In this document: positions 47,747 through 56,918 of the stretch, piece by piece | Position numbering within the stretch: the stretch's first letter is position 1 | How the letters are laid out: each line of letters begins with the position of its first letter | NCBI GenBank assembly: GCA_020846745.1 | Contig: JADLDI010000043.1 | Coordinates: 1-64,000 of the forward strand | DNA length: 64,000 bases | DNA from: Bryobacterales bacterium | Lineage (GTDB): Bacteria; Acidobacteriota; Terriglobia; Bryobacterales; Bryobacteraceae | Direction of reading: 5' to 3' | Program-made: the position numbers and the translations under genes | The notes under the pieces: model-generated | Database searches by the model: none | Told to the model about the DNA's origin: nothing | What the model saw: only the letters and a program-made list of their open reading frames with translations

Positions 47747-49114
47747 ATGGACCTTCATTTAGGATACCGATTTCTTCTTGTTGCCCTCATCATCGCGCTG
47801 AATGGCTTCTTCTCCAGCGCCGAGGTTGCACTCCTTTCCGTACGCCAATCGCGCCTCCGCCAGTTGGCCGATGAAGGCGCAACCGGCGCCCACGCCGCCC
47901 TCAGCCTGCTCGCCAACCCTGAACGCCTCCTTAGCGTCGTCCAGGTCGGCGTTACGCTCGCCAGCCTTGGTCTCGGTTGGGCCGGCGAAGACACCGTCTA
48001 CGCCCTCATGCTGAAAGTCATTCAGCCCGTCGAAACCCCGCAAATCGCCACCGCCCTCCATGCCGTCGCGTTCACCCTCTCTTTCCTGCTCATCACCTAC
48101 ATGCACGTCGTCATCGGCGAGGTCGTCCCCAAAAACCTCGCCATCGACAAGGCCGACCGCCTCGCTGTCCTCGTCGCCCCCACCCTGCTCTTCTTCTCGC
48201 GCGTTGCCGGACCCTTCGTCACCGTCATCGAACGCTCCGCCTCCGTCGTCTCCCGCGCCATCGGACTCACCGGTGAATCGCAAACCGCCTCCCACACCCC
48301 CGAAGAGATCAAGTTCATCGTCGGCGCCGCGCGCAAACACGGCTTTCTCCAAGATACCGAGGAAGGCGCAATCGCCAGCCTCCTCGACCTCCGCGAACTC
48401 TCCGCCCGCGAAATCATGACTCCCCGCGGTGCCATCGCCGGAGCCCCCATCGAGTCCGACCTCGACGACCTCCTTCGTGCCTTCCACGAAAACAAGTACT
48501 CCCGCATGCCCATCTATGAGCGCAGTCCGGAGCACGTGGTCGGTATCGTCTATGCCAAAGATCTCCTCGGCGTCTGGCAGCAGCGCCGCCGCGCCAATCA
48601 ACGCCGTCGCCCGGCGCCCCAGTTCGACATCAAGCGCCTTCTGCGGCAGCCCGAAGTCGTACCCGAAACCAAACCGGTATTGCAACTCATGGAAACGTTC
48701 CGCAGCTCCGGCCGCCACATGGCCCTCGTCGTCGACGAATTCGGTAGCGTCACCGGTCTGGTTACCCTCGAAGACGTCCTTGAACAGATCTTCGGCGACA
48801 TCGCCGACGAACACGACGTTCGCCTCCCTTCCCAAACCGAGGTCTGGGAAGAACTCGAACTCGAAGGCATCACCCGTCTCCGCGACCTCGAAACCCAGTA
48901 CCTCATCGAACTGCCCATGGATGCCGACTACGAAACCCTCGCCGGCTTCCTCCTGTTTCGCTTAGGCTACATCCCCATCCCCGGCGAAACCGTCGAATTC
49001 CAGGACCTCCGCTTCACCGTCCTCGAAATGGACCGCAACCGCATCGTAAAAGTTAAAATCGAACGCGTCCCCCCGCCCCCCGCCGACCCCGCCACCGAAC
49101 CACAACCCTCCTAA
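47747..49114 (+). CDS. Hemolysin/CorC family protein (CNNM-CBS-CorC_HlyC)
   Basis: LIIALNGFFSSAEVALLSVRQSRL, FVIGEVVPKNLAIDKAD-like segment, SAREIMTPRGAIAGAPIESDLDDLLRAFHENKYSRMPIYE, LVVDEFGSVTGLVTLEDVLEQIFGDIADEHD. Confidence 0.95.
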   Translation: MDLHLGYRFLLVALIIALNGFFSSAEVALLSVRQSRLRQLADEGATGAHAALSLLANPERLLSVVQVGVTLASLGLGWAGEDTVYALMLKVIQPVETPQIATALHAVAFTLSFLLITYMHVVIGEVVPKNLAIDKADRLAVLVAPTLLFFSRVAGPFVTVIERSASVVSRAIGLTGESQTASHTPEEIKFIVGAARKHGFLQDTEEGAIASLLDLRELSAREIMTPRGAIAGAPIESDLDDLLRAFHENKYSRMPIYERSPEHVVGIVYAKDLLGVWQQRRRANQRRRPAPQFDIKRLLRQPEVVPETKPVLQLMETFRSSGRHMALVVDEFGSVTGLVTLEDVLEQIFGDIADEHDVRLPSQTEVWEELELEGITRLRDLETQYLIELPMDADYETLAGFLLFRLGYIPIPGETVEFQDLRFTVLEMDRNRIVKVKIERVPPPPADPATEPQPS

Positions 49115-49277
49115 CCCAAGCCCGCAGCGAACTATAACCCCGCGTGGGGCGAACATCCTACGTTCGCGGCCCGACCTCCCGGTCGCCCTCCGCACCGGTC
49201 TGCGACACCGAAGCGCTCAATCTGCTATTCGTCAAGTACAACCTCCCGGAAACCGCGCCGTTAGAGACCAAGTTCGA

Positions 49278-49544
49278 CTAGATAGGGAAGGCTTTGATGA
49301 TCTCGTCGGGCAAGGGATCGAAGAAGGAATCCGGAACCGCGAACTTACCCGCGGCTGCCCCGATGCGCGGCTTGCGGACCGTCTTTTTCCGTAAGGATCG
49401 AACTTCCGCTACCGGCTGGTTGCGGTTGCAGAGCACCAACGTCTCGCCTGGCGCCAGTTCCGCTAAATAACGCGAGAGGTTGGTCGTGGCGTCGTGGATG
49501 TCGACTTGCTTCACAACCAAATTGTGAGCTATCGAGTGAACCAT
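49278..49544 (-). CDS. Phd/YefM-type antitoxin
   Basis: VVKQVDIHDATTNLSRYLAELAPGETLVLCNRNQPVAEVRSL...AAGKFAVPDSFFDPLPDEIIKAF. Confidence 0.82.
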   Translation of the reverse strand: MVHSIAHNLVVKQVDIHDATTNLSRYLAELAPGETLVLCNRNQPVAEVRSLRKKTVRKPRIGAAAGKFAVPDSFFDPLPDEIIKAFPI

Positions 49545-49729
49545 GTCAAAACGCGTCCCTCTCCGCGTGGGGCGACCTTGATACTGTAGCATTATTCATC
49601 AGTACCAACGCCGCATTAGTCCTACCGAAATCGGACACGTTTATCCGTTAACAACCCAATCGAATTTTCTAACTCCCTGATTTCAAACAGTCGCACCCTC
49701 ACCGATCCCCCCAAAACCCCCAAAATCAC

Positions 49730-49784
49730 TTGACAACCCGTGCTACTCCTTGAAGTAGCGACGGCATTCCTGCCGTCCTTTTTT
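49730..49784 (+). ncRNA. Possible short structured transcript or attenuator: -35-like TTGACA, two hairpins, T-run
   Basis: TTGACA at 49730-49735; hairpin GCTACT-CCTTGA-AGTAGC; hairpin GACGGCA-TTCC-TGCCGTC followed by cTTTTTTg. Confidence 0.35.
49760..49784 (+). terminator. Intrinsic terminator-like hairpin
   Basis: gacggca-ttcc-tgccgtc followed by ctttttt. Confidence 0.6.
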
Positions 49785-49854
49785 GTTTGCGGGCGAATGC
49801 GATTCAGTGCGCTCTCTGGCCCGGCAAACCATTGGAAACAAGCAGCATCTAACC

Positions 49855-49876
49855 GAGCCGCGACCGCGAGGGAGCG
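49855..49876 (+). repeat. Dispersed repeat GAGCCGCGACCG-NN-AGGGAGCG, intergenic copy
   Basis: gagccgcgaccgcgagggagcg; 20/22 identical to 50461-50482. Confidence 0.6.
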
Positions 49877-49953
49877 GTGTTCCGGATTTTCGCACCCGCC
49901 CTTAGCGACGGGTCGCCCAGGGCGCACTCCGCCCAGAAAGGTCGTATATTCAT

Positions 49954-50661
49954 ATGTCTACAAACCACAGCACAGGACCCCGCACGCCCGAAGGCAAAGC
50001 GGTCTCCTCCCAAAATGCCAGAAAACATGGGCTCGCCGCCGAGTCCATCCCTACCGATCTTCAGCCTGTTTTCAACGATTTGCGGAACGAACTCCGCTCC
50101 CAGTGCCAACCCGAAGGCCCGCTCGAAGAAATCTTCTTCGATAAACTCGTCACCGCACGCTGGAACATGCTTCGTGCCCTGGATTTTGAAAACGAACTAT
50201 ACGACCGTTCCGAAGGCCGCGACCCCATCACCCACCCCGCCACCCAAAAAGAGGCCGAACTCTACTCCCGCTACTACATCCGCTTCGAAGGTTCGTTCAA
50301 CCGCGCCTGCAAACAACTCAAAGATTCCCAAACGAACCGCATCTGTCAGCTAATCGAAGCCAATCCCGACGCCCCGCGTCCGTCGCTCCCCTTAGCCGAC
50401 GCCCTTAAAATTCAACGCTTTGCGAAACGAACTCCCCCACCGCGCACTGCTCCCGAAACGGAGCCGCGACCGTCAGGGAGCGCCGCGCCACCCGACGACC
50501 TCCTCAACCACTTCCCCCCTTCCGTAGCCGCTGAAATCCGCGAAGACGCTGACGCCCTCGGCATTACCGTCAACTTCCTCGTCAGCCAGTACGCCAAAAT
50601 CGGCTACCAAACCGCCCGGGAGGAATGCGCGAAAAACGAACCCAATCCGCTCTCCCTCTAA
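49954..50661 (+). CDS. Uncharacterised protein of the MSTNHSTGPRTPEGKAVSSQNARKHGLA type
   Basis: Complete ORF with start consistent with the conserved-looking N-terminus; contains two internal copies of a repeat read in different frames. Confidence 0.75.
   Translation: MSTNHSTGPRTPEGKAVSSQNARKHGLAAESIPTDLQPVFNDLRNELRSQCQPEGPLEEIFFDKLVTARWNMLRALDFENELYDRSEGRDPITHPATQKEAELYSRYYIRFEGSFNRACKQLKDSQTNRICQLIEANPDAPRPSLPLADALKIQRFAKRTPPPRTAPETEPRPSGSAAPPDDLLNHFPPSVAAEIREDADALGITVNFLVSQYAKIGYQTAREECAKNEPNPLSL
50071..50100 (+). repeat. TTTGCGAAACGAA-type repeat, in-gene copy 1 (FNDLRNELRS)
   Basis: ttcaacgatttgcggaacgaactccgctcc, 25/30 identical to 50411-50440. Confidence 0.55.
50411..50440 (+). repeat. 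TTTGCGAAACGAA-type repeat, in-gene copy 2 (IQRFAKRTPP)
   Basis: ttcaacgctttgcgaaacgaactcccccac; nearly identical to 441-470. Confidence 0.7.
50461..50482 (+). repeat. Dispersed repeat GAGCCGCGACCG-NN-AGGGAGCG, in-gene copy
   Basis: gagccgcgaccgtcagggagcg, inside the same gene, 20 nt downstream of the other repeat. Confidence 0.6.
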
Positions 50662-50671
50662 GCCGTATCTG

Positions 50672-51868
50672 CTACACCGGAGGCTTGCCGTAATCCGTAA
50701 TCTTCATCGACATCCCGCCGCGCAGCGCCGATTGGTGCGCCACCAGTCCAGGCAGCGTGTATGCAATCGCCTCCCAGATATTCACCGCCGGTTGCCGGTC
50801 CTCGCGAATCGCGCTGATGAACTCGTGCGTTAAAAACGTGTGCGAATTCCCGTGCCCCGTCTTCACCCGCATCTTCTCGGGCAGCGACTCCATATGAGCA
50901 GGCTCCGTGTATACCCGCTTCGACAGCTTGCCTTCGGGATACCCGTTCGAATCGATTACCGTCTGCCCCTCTTTCGAGATCTCGAACATCGTGTTCGGCG
51001 ACCCTTCCGGACGCTCCATGATGTAGCTCATCCGGTCGCCATAGAACGCGCCCCGCTCGGTTCCGCCCGCGGCCACGTGCCAAAATACCGAGATCCGCGA
51101 CGAATGCCCGCCGCTTGTCTTGAACAGCGCGGTCGTGTTCCAGAACGGGTTCCGGTAATGATTGGTCTTCAGGATCTCGTGGTTGTCGCCCCACCCATAC
51201 GCCGTAACTTCGGTCAGCCGCTCCTTGATCACCGGGATCACCAGTCCCGTGCAGTGGGTCGGGTAGTGCATCGGCGGAAAGCCATGGCGCCATGTCGGCA
51301 ACCCGCGCTCGTCCCACATCAGGTCGAGCAGCCCCTCATGGTGATACTCGGCCTCCGAATAGAAAATGGTTCCGAACTTGCCCTGCTGCGCCAACTCCCG
51401 GCACGTGATCACTTCGGCCCGGTAGTAACTGGTCTCCGCCATCATGTACTTCATCCCGGTCGACCGCACCGTTTCCAGGATCTCGACCAGTTCTTCTTCG
51501 CTCATCGCCGCCGGCACCGCGCTGATCACATGCTTGCCGGCCTTCATGGCGGTAGTCGCCATCCACGCATGCAACGGTACCGGCGTGAACACGCCCACCG
51601 CGTTCAACCCCGGATGCTTCAGCATCGCCCGGAAATCTTTATATGTGTTGCCGCACCGGTACACCTCGCTCAACCGCTGCAGCCGCTCCGGACTGATATC
51701 GCAGACGGCGGCCACCTCGCAATCGGGATGGAGATGCCATTGGAAACTCGAACCGAACCGTCCTCCGACGATTCCGATCCGAACCTTTGCATGTGTAGAC
51801 GGCTGGGCTGAGACGGGCTCCGTTGCGGCTAGCGCTCCGGCCGCCCCGATCAGTGTGCGACGGGTCAT
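50672..51868 (-). CDS. Gfo/Idh/MocA family oxidoreductase, Tat-exported
   Basis: MTRRTLIGAAGALAATEPVSAQ, VRIGIVGGRFGSSFQWHLHPDCEVAAVCDISPER, HAWMATTAMKAGKHVISAVPAAMSEEELVEI. Confidence 0.92.
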   Translation of the reverse strand: MTRRTLIGAAGALAATEPVSAQPSTHAKVRIGIVGGRFGSSFQWHLHPDCEVAAVCDISPERLQRLSEVYRCGNTYKDFRAMLKHPGLNAVGVFTPVPLHAWMATTAMKAGKHVISAVPAAMSEEELVEILETVRSTGMKYMMAETSYYRAEVITCRELAQQGKFGTIFYSEAEYHHEGLLDLMWDERGLPTWRHGFPPMHYPTHCTGLVIPVIKERLTEVTAYGWGDNHEILKTNHYRNPFWNTTALFKTSGGHSSRISVFWHVAAGGTERGAFYGDRMSYIMERPEGSPNTMFEISKEGQTVIDSNGYPEGKLSKRVYTEPAHMESLPEKMRVKTGHGNSHTFLTHEFISAIREDRQPAVNIWEAIAYTLPGLVAHQSALRGGMSMKITDYGKPPV

Positions 51869-51905
51869 GCGTTGATTATGCGCCAGCCGCGCTCGCCCCC
51901 GCCAG

Positions 51906-53534
51906 TTAATCCCGGCTTTCGGCTCTTTGTGTCGCCGGGCACTGCTCGGCAGACCGGCAGGCCTCCCACTCCACAAAGATCACCGATACCGGCCGCTCGG
52001 TGTTCCGCAAAACCATCTTTCCCCAACCGTTCTGTGGCGCCGGAGCTTCCAGCACCGACAACGCCGCCGCACGGCGCTTGTTTCCTTTCAACTGCGTCTG
52101 GTTCCACCCGTTCGCCGGATCGGGCGCTTTTGCATTGAAATCTTCATACTCCGGGTCGCCCGGCGCGTACACCACAATCCCGCCCTTTGCGAGTTCACCC
52201 GGATAAACCCTGACCCGCATCGGCCCGTTCGGCAACTGCCCGGTTAACGTGCCCGACGACGGCCTTCCGTTCGCAAACAGCAGGATGCCGTCCTTCGGCA
52301 GATTGCCCGTCCAGATCGCGCGCCCCGCCGCCGGCCCGTCTGTTCGAACCGGCTGGCCCGGCGCTCGGGGCTGAACATCAGCCCTGTCCTTCGCCTGCGT
52401 TTGGGGTGCAACTGGTTGCGTTGCACCGCTGCGCGGCTGCCGGATGAATGTAGCCGTATCTTCAACCCGTGTCGTGCCGCCTTGCGATATCTTCAATCGC
52501 ACCTGCACCTGGTCGGAACTGTTCGTATAGAGCAGCGTCCCCTTTTCAAGACCGGATGGATCGAGCGGAATCGCCTGCGGCGGCAATTGCCCGTCGATAA
52601 TCTCCAGCGCGGCCCCGGTCACTCCTCTGAGCGGCTGGCCCGAACGGTCCCACTCGATTGCGACCTGCTCCGCCGTGCCCGTCACCCGCAGATACGGCCG
52701 CGTGCTCCTGTAGTAAGAGGTCAGCACCGCCGCGCCCGCCAAAAGAGCCGCAGCCGCCGCAACTGCCGCAACGGCCGCCATCACGATCGACATTCTCCGC
52801 TTCGGCTGCGGTCTGCTCTGCAGTGCCATCGCCGGGTCCGCCTCGGCCTCGGCCGGGTCAATCGATCCTTGCACCGGCACCATGGAGTGCCCCGCGGGCG
52901 CTTCCGGAACGATCGCCCCCGCCAGTTCTGCTTCCGGCTTCAATGGTTCCGTCGCATGTACCGGCGCGCCTGCTACGGTCTCGCGCGGCGCCGGCGGCGC
53001 GGGCGCCTCGATCGTGAACTCGCCATGCGGCGCGTCGGTACGCATCGTGCCATCCGGCTCGCGCATGAAAAACGCTGCCCGGGTTGGATCCCACTTATAT
53101 GGTTTCAACACCAGAATCACCTGATGCTGGCCCGGAAAGTAACGTTCGTGTAACTCGACGTCTCGCGGCCTCAGTTCAAGATCGGTTCGCGAGTGCGACA
53201 CAAACCAGCCAACCGCTTCTAACTCCGTCCCGCCACTGGTAAGTTCACCGAGTTGCGCCGCGAGCTTGGCTTCGTCGTTCGCCGATAACACAAACTTCGG
53301 ACTCAACGCGTGTTCGCATTCGATCCTCTTAAAATCCACCACACGGATCCCGGACGTTCCCCGTACGCCTAGCAGGATTCCGCCGATCTCCAATCCGCCG
53401 TGTGGAAGCGCCATAAACGCATCCACCACCGCGGCCCGAATCCGCACCAGTGCTTCTTTCGAATACTCCACCGTCAAGGGATGTTCACCGGTAACCCAGG
53501 CTCCCAATTCCTGGGCCGGCTTTGAAGCGAGCAT
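51906..53534 (-). CDS. JAB/MPN-fold domain protein with one transmembrane segment and proline-rich C-terminal region
   Basis: LPHGGLEIGGILLGVRGTSGIRVVDFKRIECEHALSPKFVLS, ELEAVGWFVSHSRTDLELRPRDVELHERYFPGQHQVILVLKPYKWDPTRAAFFMREPDG; TM MSIVMAAVAAVAAAAALLAGAAVL. Confidence 0.75.
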   Translation of the reverse strand: MLASKPAQELGAWVTGEHPLTVEYSKEALVRIRAAVVDAFMALPHGGLEIGGILLGVRGTSGIRVVDFKRIECEHALSPKFVLSANDEAKLAAQLGELTSGGTELEAVGWFVSHSRTDLELRPRDVELHERYFPGQHQVILVLKPYKWDPTRAAFFMREPDGTMRTDAPHGEFTIEAPAPPAPRETVAGAPVHATEPLKPEAELAGAIVPEAPAGHSMVPVQGSIDPAEAEADPAMALQSRPQPKRRMSIVMAAVAAVAAAAALLAGAAVLTSYYRSTRPYLRVTGTAEQVAIEWDRSGQPLRGVTGAALEIIDGQLPPQAIPLDPSGLEKGTLLYTNSSDQVQVRLKISQGGTTRVEDTATFIRQPRSGATQPVAPQTQAKDRADVQPRAPGQPVRTDGPAAGRAIWTGNLPKDGILLFANGRPSSGTLTGQLPNGPMRVRVYPGELAKGGIVVYAPGDPEYEDFNAKAPDPANGWNQTQLKGNKRRAAALSVLEAPAPQNGWGKMVLRNTERPVSVIFVEWEACRSAEQCPATQRAESRD

Positions 53535-53767
53535 GTAACCGACCTTTCAAGGTTGCTCTAATCGGAACCACCAACCGCATCCGTACACAACCAACCGTAC
53601 TGGTGTCATTGTGACCCGTCCGCCAAAGGCCACGCAAGGAAGTTCTCGATAATTCCGCAACCCCGAAATATAAGCCCTGGAAATGGCGCCTATCGATGAG
53701 TTTCTCTATGTTGCTGCCACGCGCGTCATGTTCGGTATTATACGTTTCCCGTCTTGCCGGCGAACAT

Positions 53768-53796
53768 AGGGGCGAGGCTTTGGCTGGCTCGCCCCT
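53768..53796 (-). terminator. Hairpin downstream of the SBBP gene
   Basis: AGGGGCGAG-N11-CTCGCCCCT perfect 9-bp stem; no strong U-tract. Confidence 0.4.
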
Positions 53797-53817
53797 GGAT
53801 GATGGATCTGGTCGGCG

Positions 53818-56730
53818 TTACTTGACCGACAGAGTCACCTTGGCCGGGCTTTGGGGGCCGGTGCCGAAGCGGAGGCGGACTTCGTGGTCGCCACTGGACA
53901 GCGCGGGCACCTTGAGGTTGATCTGGAACACGCCGGCCATCTGAGTGGGGATTACTCCTTGGTAGAGAATGTCAGTGGCCGGAACTTCCTGGCCACCGAT
54001 GGTGATGGTGAGCGGAAGGGACGGCTTGGGGAACACGGTGTTGGCGAGTTGGCCGTCGACTCCGGCGGGATTGGTTACGCCTTCACCGGTGCCGAAGAGG
54101 GTGATGATCGAGCCGGGTTCGGCAGCGTTGGTGGCGGTGTTCAGGGTGGCGTCCTGGTTGTAGATGGATGCGGGTCCGAAGCCTTGCGAATTCTGGGTGA
54201 ACAGGCCGGCGTGGGAAGCGAGGACGGACATCGACATGGCGTTCGAGCGCTGGCCTTTGTACTGGACGACGATCGAGGTAGTCTGGCGGCCGGCCACGCT
54301 GTAGGGGACGGCGACGACGTGCTGGCGGTCGAGGACATAGACGATGGGGGACGGAGTGCCGTCGAAGAGGACCTGTACATCGCTGAGCGTCGTGGCGACG
54401 CGGCCCGTAGCGGCATCGAGTTCGGCCAGTTTGAGGGTGGCGGGTCCCATGTTCTCGCCTTGGAGGACGATCCATTCACCGGGAGCGACGCCGGCCGAGT
54501 CGAAGCTGGCGGCGCTGGCGATGCGAGTGAGCTTGACGTTGGAGACAGCCGCGGGTTCGTTGAGCCGGACGAGGAAAGCGTCGCCGCGGATTAGACCGGC
54601 GCCGCCGGTTCCGCCGGCAAAAGCGGCCTGGCCGGCGCCGGTTGTGGTGGTGAAGTTGGTGGAGACGGTGGAACCGGTGACCCAGACGTTGCCGGACGGA
54701 TCGACGGCCACCCCGGCGGCGCCATCGTCGCGGCTGCCGCCCATAAACGAGACATAGCTGAAGGCGCTGCCGGAGGCGTTCAGCTTGGCAATAAAGCCGT
54801 CGCCGACGGCAAGCGACTGGCCGCCCGCGCCGCCGAAGGCTTTCTGGTGGGCGTCGTCGGAGAGGGGGAGGTCGCGGGAGTTGGTGGTGCCGGCGACCCA
54901 GGCGTTGTTGTCCTTATCGAGGGCAATGGCGAATCCGGCATCGTCGTTAGCGCCGCCGAGGAGCGTGGAGTAGACGAGCGCGGAGCCGGCGGCGTTGAGC
55001 TTGGTGACAAAGGCATCGCCGGCGATAAAGTAGCCTTGCGCGGAAGCGGGACCTTTATAAGTCTTGTAGGGGGCGTTGTTGGTAGTAGGGAAGTTGGTGG
55101 ATGAGGTGAGTCCGGTGACGTAGACGTTGTTTTCGGAATCGAGCGCGAGGCCGACGGCGGTCTCGTCGCGGCTGCCGCCGAGGAGTGTGGAACAGACAAG
55201 CGAGGTGGCCGTGGGGTTGAGTTTGGTGATGAACGCGTCGCCGAGCGTGAAAATGCCTTGGAAGTCGGAACCAGCCGCGCCGGCATGGGCTTTCTGGTAA
55301 GCATTCGCAGACGTTGGGAAGTTGGTGGAGGCGGTGCCGCCCGCGATGTAAACGGCTCCGGTTGAATCGACAGCAATGTCCGCGGGAGCGTCGCCGAGGC
55401 GGCCGCCGAGATAGGTCGCCCAGGTGAGGGCGGAAGCGGTGGCGTTGAGCTTAGCGACGAAGACATCGCCGGCTTCGATGATGTCGCCGCCGAGCGTGGT
55501 GCCGCCGCCATAGGCGCTTTGGACGACACCGTTCGTGACCGGGAAGTTTGTCGAGACGGTGGTTCCGGCGACGTAGGCGTTGCCTTGGGCATCGACGGCG
55601 ATGGAAATGCCGCGATCGTCAAGGCTGCCGCCGAGGTAGGTGGAGTAGAGGATCTGCGAGCCGCCGTTGCTCAGCTTGGCGACAAATGCATCGCCGCCCT
55701 GGTGGTACTGAGTGCTGCTGCCGCCCTTGTAGCTCGACTGTAGGACGCCGCTCGACACGGGGAAGTTGTTGGAAGTGGTAAAGCCGGTGACGTAGATGTT
55801 GCCTTGGGCGTCGAGGGCGAGGTCCATGATGATGTCGTCCTGCCGGCCGCCGAGGTAAGTGATCCACTGCAGCGCGCCCTGTGGATTGAAGCGGGCGATG
55901 AATCCATCGCCGGTGTCGTTGTTACCCGTGGCCGTGTTGCCGCCGTAAGCGGGCTGCACGCGCCCGGCCGTGCTCGGCAGGTTGTCTGAGGTGGTGAAGC
56001 CCGAGATGTAGACGTTGCCCTGAGCGTCGGTGGCGATGCTGCGGGCGGCCTCGTTGATGCCGCCGCCGACGTAGGTGGCGTAGCTGAGAACGGGATCGAT
56101 AACAAGGTCGCGGGAGCGGTCGTAGCGCCCGACGGCGAAGCGGACGCGGTTTTGCGAGATGACGAAGCGTCCGTCGACTGGAGTCTGCTTACCGTTTAGC
56201 TGTTGGTAAAGCACGGGCTTGGCCCAGCGGGTTTCATAGCGGCCCGCTTTAAGGACGAGATCCCCGGCGGCATCGATCAGGAGAGAATCGGCGCCGTCGA
56301 CTTCGAGTTCGATCCGAGAGGCGTCTGCGCCGGCCTTGACGACGAAGTCGTATTCGAGGCGGCCTTCGGTACCGTAGAAGACGAGGTCGATACCCGGATA
56401 CGCGCTCTCGTAACGGACCCGGCTGTAGGTGGACTGTCCGAGTTTCCAGGAGCGACGGTCGTTGCCGAGCAGATAGTTCGCCTTGGCGGCGGCGGGTTCG
56501 AGGGCGCGGAGGGACGTATTAGGGCTGCTGTTGCGAAAACTGGTGCGGATACGGCGCACGTCACCGGGGTGGCCGAGGGTAAGAGTCTGACCAGCACTAT
56601 CGAGGGTCAGGGAATGCGTTGCACGCTGCACCTTAAAGCCGGATGGCGTGGGCTCGAAAACGAGGGCGCCGGAGTAGGCGAACGCCGGCACAACCGCCAG
56701 GGACGCAAGCAGGGGATATATGAACTTCAA
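53818..56730 (-). CDS. SBBP-repeat beta-propeller protein with Soli_cterm (TIGR03437)-type C-terminal domain
   Basis: Many repeats like DIAVDSTGAVYIAGGTASTNFPTSANAYQ. C-terminus FGPASIYNQDATLNTATNAAEPGSIITLFGTGEGVTNPAGVDGQLA...PLTITIGGQEVPATDILYQGVIPTQMAGVFQINLKVP. TTG start preceded by aaggaga RBS. Confidence 0.9.
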   Translation of the reverse strand: MKFIYPLLASLAVVPAFAYSGALVFEPTPSGFKVQRATHSLTLDSAGQTLTLGHPGDVRRIRTSFRNSSPNTSLRALEPAAAKANYLLGNDRRSWKLGQSTYSRVRYESAYPGIDLVFYGTEGRLEYDFVVKAGADASRIELEVDGADSLLIDAAGDLVLKAGRYETRWAKPVLYQQLNGKQTPVDGRFVISQNRVRFAVGRYDRSRDLVIDPVLSYATYVGGGINEAARSIATDAQGNVYISGFTTSDNLPSTAGRVQPAYGGNTATGNNDTGDGFIARFNPQGALQWITYLGGRQDDIIMDLALDAQGNIYVTGFTTSNNFPVSSGVLQSSYKGGSSTQYHQGGDAFVAKLSNGGSQILYSTYLGGSLDDRGISIAVDAQGNAYVAGTTVSTNFPVTNGVVQSAYGGGTTLGGDIIEAGDVFVAKLNATASALTWATYLGGRLGDAPADIAVDSTGAVYIAGGTASTNFPTSANAYQKAHAGAAGSDFQGIFTLGDAFITKLNPTATSLVCSTLLGGSRDETAVGLALDSENNVYVTGLTSSTNFPTTNNAPYKTYKGPASAQGYFIAGDAFVTKLNAAGSALVYSTLLGGANDDAGFAIALDKDNNAWVAGTTNSRDLPLSDDAHQKAFGGAGGQSLAVGDGFIAKLNASGSAFSYVSFMGGSRDDGAAGVAVDPSGNVWVTGSTVSTNFTTTTGAGQAAFAGGTGGAGLIRGDAFLVRLNEPAAVSNVKLTRIASAASFDSAGVAPGEWIVLQGENMGPATLKLAELDAATGRVATTLSDVQVLFDGTPSPIVYVLDRQHVVAVPYSVAGRQTTSIVVQYKGQRSNAMSMSVLASHAGLFTQNSQGFGPASIYNQDATLNTATNAAEPGSIITLFGTGEGVTNPAGVDGQLANTVFPKPSLPLTITIGGQEVPATDILYQGVIPTQMAGVFQINLKVPALSSGDHEVRLRFGTGPQSPAKVTLSVK

Positions 56731-56918
56731 TGATTTTCTCCTTGTCTTTGCTGGGGACTGGGGAATTCTAACACGAGGATGAACTTCTGCGAATAGTACC
56801 AACGCTCCGAAGGCGAGCAGTCCGACCTAAGTGCGTGCGCGACAAGAGAGATGCCGGACCGCGGGCTTACACGCCGCGGCGCGGCTATGCGGCTGGTGCG
56901 TGTTTGGCGGGATTTGGT

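Noticed and set aside
47759-48835. 358-aa minus-strand ORF
   Set aside because: Shadow of the CorC/hemolysin gene; composition (Asp/Glu/Gly-rich) is typical of an antisense frame.
54600-56000. Regularly spaced similar nucleotide segments (CRISPR-like periodicity)
   Set aside because: Explained by SBBP protein repeats in the 53818-56730 gene; units are long, diverged and in frame.
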